Source: Gemmatimonadota bacterium (GTDB lineage: Bacteria > Gemmatimonadota > Gemmatimonadetes > Longimicrobiales > Gaopeijiaceae). Taken from it: 64,000 nt of DNA. The notes under the pieces were generated by a model that worked only from the letters and a program-made list of their open reading frames with translations, was not told the origin of the DNA and searched no databases. Within the stretch, counting starts at the first letter, position 1. Each line of letters starts with the position of its first letter. The position numbers were made by a program, and so were the translations under genes. This document shows positions 8,626 to 15,905 of this stretch, piece by piece. Location: assembly GCA_041390125.1 (NCBI GenBank), contig JAWKQN010000016.1:40711-104710 (forward strand), in the 5' to 3' direction.

Positions 8626-9663
8626 TCATTCGAGACGCAGGCGCACCTGGACGATCTCTGAATTGCTGAGGGCGGTGAGGGTGTCGCCGTGCAGCGTGGC
8701 GCTCCCTGCGTTTGCCAGGAGCGTAGCGGTGTCCGGATCATCGCTCATGAGCCGGCGGACCACCCGTGTCTCGAGGTCGATCGCCAGTCCGAAGAAGTCC
8801 GGCCCGCGCGCGAGCAGCAGAACCGTGGCGGGTGGCTGCAGATCGGCGTCCTTCACCAGGAACGTCGAAGCCAGGAGCCATACCGGACGGGTGGGATACA
8901 TCCGGTCGATGTCAGCCACCAGCGGCGACCACAGGGCGACCGGAAGCGACGCGCGGCCGACGAGATCTCCCGTTGCCAGGTCATAGGTCAAGAACGTGCC
9001 GCTCCGTTGCTCGAAGATCACGGCCTCGGTGGCGGTGACCCCCACCAGCACCAGCGCCGCAGGAACGCCGGTGTTCTCGGCTCGGAGCGACTGCAGTTCT
9101 GCGGGCAACACGCCGAAGGGGCGGCTTCCGTCTCTGCCCACGACCCGCATGAGCGCCACCGAATCCGGGGCCAGTACCAGCACGGTACCGTCCGGCAGGA
9201 GCGCGAGTCCGTCCGGCGTCGGGCTGGCATCCCCCAGGTTCACGACACCCACGTAGGCGCGACTCTCGACGTCGAAGAGGAGAACCCGGGCCGTGTTGTA
9301 GTCGTGGACCCCGATCCGCGGACCCGAACGCGACAGCAGCGCGGGACCCGTCATCTCGCCCGGCCCGCTTCCGCGACCCGCGAGCCGTCTTCGGACGCGG
9401 AGCTCGGGAGTGAGCTCCACCAGGTCGCTGGCACGAGGATCCGTCACGAGGTATCCCCCCGGTACGGCGCGGATAAGGACCGGTAGCGTCAGCCCGAGGG
9501 AGTCGTCGAGCACCTCGACCCGGTGCGCGAGCATCTCTGTGGTACGGATGTCCTCGCCCATGCGGAAGTCCTCCGGTTCGGCCGGAGGAGGAGGCGCACA
9601 AGCGCCGACCATCAGGGCCAAGGCACCGACGACGAGGTAGGTGGCCACACGACTCGACGGCAT
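8626..9663 (-). CDS. 6-bladed beta-propeller lipoprotein
   Basis: This is a 345-residue exported lipoprotein. The N terminus has a hydrophobic stretch ending in the lipobox VGAC (about residues 18-21). Repeated strand motifs follow, such as GGYLVTDPRASDLVELTPE, and the motif LAGRGSGPGEM. The GxGPGE motif is characteristic of secreted 6-bladed beta-propeller proteins, which are abundant in several environmental phyla but have no assigned reaction. It would sit at the outer surface of the inner or outer membrane. Similar genes occur at 20076 and 34656. There is no operon partner. It converges on gyrB and lies downstream of the small secreted-protein gene on the same strand. Confidence 0.75.
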   Translation of the reverse strand: MPSSRVATYLVVGALALMVGACAPPPPAEPEDFRMGEDIRTTEMLAHRVEVLDDSLGLTLPVLIRAVPGGYLVTDPRASDLVELTPELRVRRRLAGRGSGPGEMTGPALLSRSGPRIGVHDYNTARVLLFDVESRAYVGVVNLGDASPTPDGLALLPDGTVLVLAPDSVALMRVVGRDGSRPFGVLPAELQSLRAENTGVPAALVLVGVTATEAVIFEQRSGTFLTYDLATGDLVGRASLPVALWSPLVADIDRMYPTRPVWLLASTFLVKDADLQPPATVLLLARGPDFFGLAIDLETRVVRRLMSDDPDTATLLANAGSATLHGDTLTALSNSEIVQVRLRLE

Positions 9664-9727
9664 GGATCCTCTCTTGGGTTCGGGAAGACCACCCGGGGTC
9701 GCGCGCCCCCGGGTGGCTCCGTCCGGG

Positions 9728-10039
9728 TCAGATCAGCGTGTAGGTGCTGCAGTCGAGCCTCGTCCTCTGGCCGCCTGCCATCTGGTACAGGCCCTCGTAG
9801 TACTGCACCTCGGTGGTGGTCGTGTAGCTCCCGCCGAACTTGGAGAGCGATCCTCCCGCGCTGTACGTGACCGTCTTCGTGACCAGCCGCTCCGCGATGA
9901 GCGTGCCGAAGGCGGGATTCGAGCTCCCTCCCGAGATGTAGTCGGAGCAGCGGGTCGGGTCCGCCTTCACGGGGTCGGGCAGGTTCAGCGTCAGTGTCAT
10001 CGCAGCCAGGAGTGCCAGAAGGAGTGACCGTCGAAGCAT
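9728..10039 (-). CDS. Small secreted protein of unknown function
   Basis: This is a 103-residue protein with a clear Sec signal peptide (MLRRSLLLALLAAMTLTLNL), predicted cleavage near VKA-DP. The mature part has two cysteines, CSDYISGG near the start and DCSTYTLI at the very end, which may form a disulfide. In between are Gly-, Ser- and Thr-rich strands. I chose the ATG at 10039 because AGGAGG lies at ideal spacing before it; the longer frame has no such site. I do not recognise a family. A beta-rich extracellular protein is likely. It is upstream of the propeller lipoprotein on the same strand with a 64-base gap. Confidence 0.7.
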   Translation of the reverse strand: MLRRSLLLALLAAMTLTLNLPDPVKADPTRCSDYISGGSSNPAFGTLIAERLVTKTVTYSAGGSLSKFGGSYTTTTEVQYYEGLYQMAGGQRTRLDCSTYTLI

Positions 10040-10411
10040 CGTGCCTCCTCGTGCTGGCGCCGCCCGTATCCGGGCGGCCGTGAATCGAACGCCGGCTCGG
10101 ATGCGAGCGGCGTCCGACAAGCTCACGCGAGGGCCGGGGCGCGAGGATGGACGATCGGGCCTGGTGACGCGGATACACTGTGGCCGACCGAGCGGGTTTG
10201 TCCATGTACGGATGGGACAGATTTCCGGTCCGGTGGGCGGCGGTCCGCGGGGCCGGTGGTTCCGTGCCGGCGGCGTGGGGAGACGCGGGCCTGCGCCGGC
10301 GGGTGGGGCGTGTGGCCGGATCGGCCCCGAGGGGCGCGGGTCGCCTCAGCAGGGGCGATCAGAGGCCGGGGCGGAGCCCCGGTGCCGAGCTGCTACGACC
10401 CGCTGCCTTCC
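10040..10411. other. Intergenic region, no gene seen
   Basis: These 372 bases between the small secreted-protein gene and the aldo/keto reductase (both minus strand) contain no convincing open frame. They hold a hairpin at 10366-10382, probably the end of the reductase transcript. Any promoter for the secreted-protein gene should be here, but I cannot identify one. Confidence 0.5.
10366..10382 (-). terminator. Hairpin downstream of aldo/keto reductase
   Basis: A perfect 7-bp GC stem (CCGGGGC with its complement) with a GGA loop lies about 30 bases past the reductase stop. There is no T-tract, so its role as a terminator is inferred. Confidence 0.4.
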
Positions 10412-11287
10412 TCAGGGATTCGCGAAGACCGGCATGTCCCGGGCTTCGCCGTAGTCCTCGATCGGGGCTGCATTGCGGAGGCGCTCCATGTCCTCGTCCG
10501 TGATGACGAAGTCGACGTCCGCATTCTCCCTCATGTGCTTCGCATTCGCCGTCTTGGGCAACGGCAGGAGGCCGAGCTGCAGCGTGTAGCGGATGGAAAG
10601 GCGGGGAATCGAGACTTCGTAGCGCCGCGCCATCTCCGCGATCTCCTTGTTCTCGAGCAACGCGCCGTGGCCGATGGGGGAGTACGCCTCGACCAGCATC
10701 CCCCGGTCCTGGACATTCCGGATGAGGTCGGCAGGTGTGTTGCTGATGTGGGCCAGGATCTGGTTCACCATGGGCTGGACCGAGCAGACCTCGAAGAGGT
10801 TGTCGAGATCCGCCTGCTCGAAATTCGACACGCCGATGGCCCGCAGCTTCCCGGCCTCGTATGCGTCCTCCAGTGCCTTCCATGCCTCGCGGTTCCCCTC
10901 GAAGTAGCGATCCTGCCCGCGGAACTCGGCCCAGGGTTGGGGGCTGTGGATGAGCATGAGGTCGATGGATTCCAGCCCCAGCGCCTCCAGCGATCCATCG
11001 ATCGCCGAGGCCGCCGCCGCGTACGACTTCACTTCCGCGGCCAGCTTCGTGGTCACGAACACCTCGTCGCGCGCGGTTCCGCTCGACTCGAGTGCGCGAC
11101 CCACCCCCGCCTCGTTCTGGTAGGCCTGAGCCGTATCGAAATGGCGGTAGCCGATCTCGAGCGCATCGCGAACGGCTTGCTCGACGTCCTCATCGGTGAC
11201 CATCCACGTGCCGAGCCCCAGCTTGGGGATCTCCACGCCGTTTGTCAGGGTGTAGGTTTCGTGCAGGATCATCGGTTGGATCTCCAT
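10412..11287 (-). CDS. Aldo/keto reductase
   Basis: This is a 291-residue NADPH-dependent aldo/keto reductase of the AKR superfamily, reducing aldehydes or ketones in the cytoplasm. The TIM-barrel family signatures are GLGTW (about residues 24-28) and FDTAQAYQNEAGVGRAL with the catalytic Asp and Tyr. The catalytic Lys is in FVTTKL and the catalytic His in LMLIHSPQP. IGVSNFEQADL and the cofactor-binding end LPLPKTANAKHMREN also fit. All four catalytic residues are present. The protein resembles 2,5-diketo-gluconate reductase-type AKRs, but the substrate cannot be told from sequence. A second in-frame Met five residues in (MILHETY) is an alternative start. Confidence 0.92.
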   Translation of the reverse strand: MEIQPMILHETYTLTNGVEIPKLGLGTWMVTDEDVEQAVRDALEIGYRHFDTAQAYQNEAGVGRALESSGTARDEVFVTTKLAAEVKSYAAAASAIDGSLEALGLESIDLMLIHSPQPWAEFRGQDRYFEGNREAWKALEDAYEAGKLRAIGVSNFEQADLDNLFEVCSVQPMVNQILAHISNTPADLIRNVQDRGMLVEAYSPIGHGALLENKEIAEMARRYEVSIPRLSIRYTLQLGLLPLPKTANAKHMRENADVDFVITDEDMERLRNAAPIEDYGEARDMPVFANP

Positions 11288-11339
11288 GCGTCGGGTTTGC
11301 GAAGGAAGGGGTGTTGCTTCCGGCTCCCGTCCGCTGTGC

Positions 11340-11744
11340 CTATCCCCGCCGTCCGCCCGCGGCAGATGGCGGGGACCCGATGGTGGAACTGGCGCCGGAC
11401 GGCGCTGCGTTCTGCTGCCACGGGAGGCGGCCTTCGATCTCGGCTTCCAGGGAGAAGCTGAGGAAGGTCCGGATCAGGACCACCAATCCAAGGGCCGAGA
11501 CGGTCCGCAGCGTCGGCTCGACCAGGATGGTCCCGATGATGTCTCCCGCCACGAGGAGCTCGAGCCCGAGCAGGATCGCCCGGCCCAGGTTGGCGCGGTA
11601 CTGGTGGTAGACGCGCGGGAACGCCTCCCGGCGCACGATCGCGGCCAGGAAGACGCAGGTCGCAATGATGCCGCCGATGAGAATGGCCGCGACCCCGGCC
11701 ATCTCGATCCAACGTGCGACCGGTTCCACCCACCCTCGTTCCAT
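11340..11744 (-). CDS. DUF1622 family membrane protein
   Basis: This is a 134-residue integral membrane protein with three hydrophobic segments, AGVAAILIGGIIATCVFLAA, LLGLELLVAGDIIGTILVEP and VSALGLVVLIRTFLSFSLEA. The closing motif RTFLSFSLEAEIEG followed by RLPW is the hallmark of DUF1622, a family of unknown function sometimes found near transporters. The ATG at 11744 has an AGGA about eight bases upstream. The C-terminal 20 residues are low complexity. It lies 52 bases upstream of the aldo/keto reductase start on the same strand and may be co-transcribed with it. Confidence 0.85.
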   Translation of the reverse strand: MERGWVEPVARWIEMAGVAAILIGGIIATCVFLAAIVRREAFPRVYHQYRANLGRAILLGLELLVAGDIIGTILVEPTLRTVSALGLVVLIRTFLSFSLEAEIEGRLPWQQNAAPSGASSTIGSPPSAAGGRRG

Positions 11745-11973
11745 CGTTCCGATCCTGGGTCCGCCGCGGCCTCCGTGTTTCGACCCGCGGTCCGGTGACC
11801 GCTGGACCGGAGCGACCCGGCCGCGGGGACCGGGCGGGGAGCGGGTCGATGCGGCCCACCGGTGCGCCGATCCCGGAACGAACCCCCGTACTGCTGCTCC
11901 GGCGCCGGACGCGACCACGGCCGCGGGAGGAGCCAAGCGCAACAAGCGTTCCGGTGGACGACGCCGGGGATCG

Positions 11974-13245
11974 TCAACCTCCCCCGGCGCGCTGCCTGAG
12001 CAGCGCCAACACCTCCGGCTCGGCGGCCAGGCGAGGCTCGTCGATCCAGGCCGGGTCGACGTGCGCGCCTGCGGCCACGAGCGCGCCGACCGTGCGCCGG
12101 TAGGGGTCCGGGGACCGTCCCTCTTCCAGCCACGCGTGGAGCGCCCACACCAGGGGTGGGGTCCCGTAGCGGCCGTCCAGCGCATCGATCTCCGCCCCGC
12201 GCGCCAGGAGCAGCTCCACCAGGGCGGCGTGGCCTTCGTAGGCGGCCAGGTGCAACGCGGTCCGGCCGTCGTCCGCGGCCCGCTGCGACGGGTCCACCCC
12301 CGCATCCAGGAGAACCGCGAGGGTCGGACGTTGGTCGTACCACGCCGCCATGAGCAGCGCCTCGACCGCTTCTGCGGAAGCGGGCGCGAACGGTGTGGAC
12401 TGGATCCACCGTTCGATGACGTCGACCCGTCCGATCCCGGCCGCTTCCACCAGATCCAGGGCGGCGCCACGCGCGGCGAGATGCGCACCCGCTTCGGGAC
12501 ACCCGTTCGCCAGGCAGGCACGAACCATCCCGGGCGCAAGCGCCGCGCCCCGCTCGAGCAGCAGGTCGATCAGGTCGTTCTGGACGCCCCTGCGTCTCGG
12601 ATGCGCGCTCGTTGCCACCAGACCGAGTGTGGTGGCGCCCCCGCCGTAGACGTCCGCCTCGGCATCGATGTCGGCACCGGCATCCAGGAGGAGGCGGGTG
12701 AGCGCCACGATGTTGGGCGGAGTCCTCTGCCGATAGTTCTCCACCCCGTTCGCGGCCACGTAGTGCAGCAGTGTCGCGCGGTGCTCCCGGGTGGAGCGCG
12801 CGTGGAGGAGCGACGGGTGGGCAGCGAGCACCTGTTCGAGCCCAGACAGGTCTCCTGCGACGATCGCATCCGCAGCGCGCTCGAACGCGCCCGCGGGCGA
12901 GTCCTCCCGGACGAGGGACTCGATGTGGCACAGCAGCGCGGTCCAACTCGGGAAGCCGTGGGCGCGCGCGATCACGAACAGCGCCTGACTGACGTTCGAC
13001 CCGTGGTCTACGAGCCGTGCGTGCGCGAAGTCGGCGAGCTCGTGGACGTACCGCCTGGGGTCACGAGGCGAGGAACGCTCGTCCGGCAACAGGCGCAACA
13101 ACGCCTCGACCCAGCGGGCGGCCCAGGTCCGGATACCGTCGATCCCGCAGTGGCTGGCCTCGACCAGCTCCTTGGCGCGGGTCCGGTACTGGGCCGGAGA
13201 GGGACGCGGCGGAAGCGGGAGGACGTCCTGGGGATTGGGATACAT
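11974..13245 (-). CDS. Ankyrin-repeat protein
   Basis: This is a 423-residue protein with ankyrin repeats and no signal peptide. The clearest repeats are GRTALHLAAYEGHAALVELL plus LARGAEIDALDGRYGTPPLV (about residues 327-368), and NIVALTRLLLDAGADIDAEA with LIDLLLERGAALAPG earlier. The N-terminal 110 residues are non-ankyrin helices, with HGFPSWTALLCHIESL near the junction. Ankyrin proteins mediate protein-protein contacts; no partner is indicated by the neighbours. The start is well supported by AAAGGAG six bases before the ATG. Its role is unknown; a cytoplasmic regulatory or housekeeping function is more likely than an effector, since no export signal is seen. Confidence 0.85.
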   Translation of the reverse strand: MYPNPQDVLPLPPRPSPAQYRTRAKELVEASHCGIDGIRTWAARWVEALLRLLPDERSSPRDPRRYVHELADFAHARLVDHGSNVSQALFVIARAHGFPSWTALLCHIESLVREDSPAGAFERAADAIVAGDLSGLEQVLAAHPSLLHARSTREHRATLLHYVAANGVENYRQRTPPNIVALTRLLLDAGADIDAEADVYGGGATTLGLVATSAHPRRRGVQNDLIDLLLERGAALAPGMVRACLANGCPEAGAHLAARGAALDLVEAAGIGRVDVIERWIQSTPFAPASAEAVEALLMAAWYDQRPTLAVLLDAGVDPSQRAADDGRTALHLAAYEGHAALVELLLARGAEIDALDGRYGTPPLVWALHAWLEEGRSPDPYRRTVGALVAAGAHVDPAWIDEPRLAAEPEVLALLRQRAGGG

Positions 13246-13497
13246 ACGAAGCTCCTTTCGTGGTGCCTGGCGTCCGCACAGATCAGGCTGAAAGAAGATT
13301 CGTTCTGTCGGGGTCCTGCGGCTGGGTGGGCACGGCCCTTTTCGCGGACGGAGAGCGCCCCTGCGCGCGGACGGAAGCTAGAGGGAGCCGACGGCCGTGG
13401 GCAAGCGCGACGCTACGGTGCCCGCGATCATCGGGGGCCGAGCGTTTGGATCCGCGCGGGGATCGAAGCTCAGGCCGCGGGCCCGTGCGACACGGAC

Positions 13498-14049
13498 TCA
13501 GGTGATCCGCAGCGTCTCCACCACGATGAAGGAGAGCAGCAGGAGCACAGCGCCCACAGTGGCGACCGCGTGATAGCGGAGGGACCGCACCGAGGCCAGG
13601 GACGCGAGCAACACGGCCGCGAGGAGGTTGAGGAAGGCCGCCTGCGGATCCGCGGCCCGGAGCGCCCGCAGGGTCTCGAGGACCGACGCGGCCGCCAGCA
13701 CACCGAAGAGCAGGCGGTGGATCCCGAAATAGTGGGCTCTCAGGTCGTACTCCGCACCCGGGTCCTCTGCCGGCAGCACGAGCGCCGCTGCCAGATAGAA
13801 CAGGACCGGCACCAGCAGCACCAGCAGGAACGAGAAGAAATTCCAGCCCTCCTGGAAGCGCAGCCCGAAGGCGGCCCACCACCACTGCACGAGCGCGACG
13901 AAGACGAGGCCGCTCCACGTGAGCGGTAGCCAGTGGTAGCGGACGCGGCCCCGCGCGCGGGCCAGACGTTGCACTCCGCCCAGCAGCTCGGTGACACCCA
14001 GGCCCAGCACGATGGAGATCAGGACGGACAGGTACTCGAACGGCGTCAC
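13498..14049 (-). CDS. Multi-pass membrane protein, unknown family
   Basis: This is a 183-residue protein with about six hydrophobic helices, beginning VTPFEYLSVLISIVLGLGVT and ending LLLLSFIVVETLRIT. Its GTG start overlaps the stop of the upstream CPBP protease gene by four bases (GTGA), so the two are translationally coupled and probably act together or are at least co-expressed. The N-terminal phrase PFEYLSVLISIVLGLGVTEL recalls a recurring uncharacterised bacterial membrane family. There are no catalytic motifs. The first Met in the longer frame belongs to the other gene's frame and was rejected. Confidence 0.75.
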   Translation of the reverse strand: MTPFEYLSVLISIVLGLGVTELLGGVQRLARARGRVRYHWLPLTWSGLVFVALVQWWWAAFGLRFQEGWNFFSFLLVLLVPVLFYLAAALVLPAEDPGAEYDLRAHYFGIHRLLFGVLAAASVLETLRALRAADPQAAFLNLLAAVLLASLASVRSLRYHAVATVGAVLLLLSFIVVETLRIT

Positions 14050-14807
14050 GACGGGTCTGCCCCTTCTTCGGAGTCGGAGTGGCTGCGCTCCGCGTGTCGG
14101 GCGGCCACGGCGTCGAGGATCCTGCGGCCTACGGCGCCGCCATGCACGTCGATCGCGGCGTGGAGGATCATGGGCCAGAGCAGCGACGCGGTTCCCACGT
14201 ACAGGAAGCCGGCCAGGATGCCGATCACCCCGGTCTTGATCACACCGCTGCGGCCCTGGTAGGCGTGCGCGACCCCGAAGGCGAGGCCGGCCAGCAGGGC
14301 GGACGTCCACGGGCCCGTCCAGACACCCACCCAGGCGATGAGGAAGCCGCGGTAGAGGATCTCCTCACAGATGCCGGCGGTGAGCGAGAGCGCCGCGAAG
14401 GCGCGGGCCTCCTCGTCGGTGCGGGGCAGCAGCTCGGCCACCCCCAGGGTCTCCCCTGCATACTCGACGAGCTCGGCGCGCTCCAACCGCCGCACCGCCC
14501 GCCACTGCCCGGCCAGGAACGCCAGTCCCAGGCCGGTGATGGCCAGGCCGGCGAGACTCCCGGCGTCCAGCGGGAGCTGGAATCCGAGCGAGGCCGGGCT
14601 CCGACCCGCCATGAACCAGCCGAGCAGCACGATGCCCGTGACCGTCCACTGCCGCGCCATGCCGCGCACGTACTCGCGGCGCCGGGCACCGGGACCGCCG
14701 GTCGCCACGGCCCGCCGGAAGCGCGCCCAGCTCCACCGTGCGTGCAGCGGGAACGCGATCAACAGGACCGCGGCGAGGAGGTGGTCCCAGAGGGTCGGTT
14801 CGATCAT
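14046..14807 (-). CDS. CPBP family intramembrane metalloprotease
   Basis: This is a 253-residue membrane protein of the CPBP (Rce1/ABI) family, putative glutamic or metallo-type intramembrane proteases. The signature motifs are present in order: EEILYRGFL (paired Glu and Arg, about residues 148-156), FGVAHAYQG (about 178-186) and ILHAAIDVHGG (about 214-224). Several transmembrane helices surround them. Family roles range from CAAX-prenyl processing to bacteriocin self-immunity; none can be chosen here. It overlaps the following membrane-protein gene by GTGA. The start at MIEPTLWDHLL is the first Met of the frame. Confidence 0.9.
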   Translation of the reverse strand: MIEPTLWDHLLAAVLLIAFPLHARWSWARFRRAVATGGPGARRREYVRGMARQWTVTGIVLLGWFMAGRSPASLGFQLPLDAGSLAGLAITGLGLAFLAGQWRAVRRLERAELVEYAGETLGVAELLPRTDEEARAFAALSLTAGICEEILYRGFLIAWVGVWTGPWTSALLAGLAFGVAHAYQGRSGVIKTGVIGILAGFLYVGTASLLWPMILHAAIDVHGGAVGRRILDAVAARHAERSHSDSEEGADPS

Positions 14808-14963
14808 GAGGGGTGGGCGGCGTGCGGGTCTCGATCCCCACGGTGGACCCGGAGAGCGCGGTGCGCCAGTCGCACGATGTGCGAAGCAGGCGTTATAGAC
14901 GCCGTCGCGGCCTCACGCGGGCGGCGGCCGCCCTCACCCGCCGCCGCTGGCGAACGACCGTGC

Positions 14964-15353
14964 TCAGGGTCGCCGCTGCAGCGACGGCAAACCCCGGAAC
15001 GCTTGCAGGTCGTGCTCGAACGTGCGCTCGTGCGCGCGGCCGTCGTCGTCCCGCCATCCCACCGTGGCGCGGAAGCGGACGGGTTTGCGCTCCAGCAGCG
15101 CGCTCAGGCGGTCCACGAAGACCCGGATCGGACGGTCGGGCCGAAGCAGCCCGAGGCAGCGGAAGAGCGGCAGGTCTCCGAGCGCGACCTGTCCTCCGAG
15201 CGCCGACAGCGGCGGGTCGAGCGTGACCCGGACCTCGTGCGCGGGCGTCTGACCCACATTGAGCAGCACGAGCTCGACGACGTCGTCCGTCACGTCCACA
15301 TCGAGCACCACGTACGGGGGGCGCGGCTCCCTGCGCGCGTCGGGCGTGGCCAC
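14964..15353 (-). CDS. Hypothetical beta-rich protein coupled to the tube gene
   Basis: This is a 129-residue soluble protein of alternating strands, for example PPYVVLDVDVTDDVVELVLL followed by NVGQTPAHEVRVTLDP. The NxGxxPAxxVxV pattern resembles immunoglobulin-like or CARDB-type strands. No signal peptide is present. The GTG start lies one base after the stop of the phage-tube-like gene, so translation is almost certainly coupled. That makes it the best candidate partner for the tube protein. I recognise no family and assign no function. Confidence 0.65.
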   Translation of the reverse strand: MATPDARREPRPPYVVLDVDVTDDVVELVLLNVGQTPAHEVRVTLDPPLSALGGQVALGDLPLFRCLGLLRPDRPIRVFVDRLSALLERKPVRFRATVGWRDDDGRAHERTFEHDLQAFRGLPSLQRRP

Positions 15354-15354
15354 G

Positions 15355-15807
15355 TCAGTCGTCCAGGTCGATGCCTTCGTGGCAGAGCTCCAGCGACTCG
15401 ATGGCCACCTCCGACCCCGTGGCCTTGAGGTCCGGGCCCATCCATCTGCAGGGCCAGGCGCGCCGCAGGTTCCAGCGCATCACCTCCTGGCGGCTTTCAT
15501 CCAGCAGCGAGATGCGCACGGTGGCGCGTTGCACGTTGCCCTGCAGGGCGCTCAGCAGCCAGTTCCAGAACGTCGCGTCGCCGGTCACGCCCCGCTTGCA
15601 GACCAGGTTGGGATACTTCGCGAGGCCCGGCATCTTCCGCACGGTGATGTCCTCGGTGCCGACCCGGTACTCGATGACGTCGATGTCGACGCCCAGGCCG
15701 GTGATCTCCGAGAAGGATCCGCGGGCCGTGGCCCCGTCGCTGATCCCCTGCACCTCGATCAGGAAGTTGTAGTTGCCGTAGGGATCGTCGCGGTAGGTCG
15801 GGGGCAT
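15355..15807 (-). CDS. Phage tail tube-like protein (T4 gp19 family)
   Basis: This 150-residue protein matches the conserved phage tail region or T4-gp19-like family used as inner-tube subunits of contractile injection systems. Diagnostic segments are NYNFLIEVQGI near residue 12, SEITGLGVDIDVIEYRVG, ITVRKMPGLAKYPNLVCKRG and DATFWNWLL, followed by a C-terminal strand AIESLELCHEGID. In bacteria such genes usually sit in a cluster with sheath, baseplate and AAA+ genes, but none is present within the window. The ATG at 15807 has GGAG at good spacing. It is followed one base later by a small beta-rich gene. Confidence 0.85.
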   Translation of the reverse strand: MPPTYRDDPYGNYNFLIEVQGISDGATARGSFSEITGLGVDIDVIEYRVGTEDITVRKMPGLAKYPNLVCKRGVTGDATFWNWLLSALQGNVQRATVRISLLDESRQEVMRWNLRRAWPCRWMGPDLKATGSEVAIESLELCHEGIDLDD

Positions 15808-15905
15808 GTCGGATCTCCGGCAGGGGGTGTCCTTCGGGAGTGGCGTGAACGGCGCCCGCGGGAGGTCAGGAGGCGGGCCCGCCTCGCGTGTCCCAGCGTC
15901 GTGCG

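Noticed and set aside
11974..13245. Ankyrin protein as a secreted effector
   Set aside because: It has no signal peptide, no secretion-system gene nearby, and a good ordinary ribosome binding site; a cytoplasmic role is simpler.
15355..15807. Complete contractile injection system or prophage
   Set aside because: Only the tube-like gene is recognisable; no sheath, baseplate, terminase, integrase or capsid gene is present in the window.
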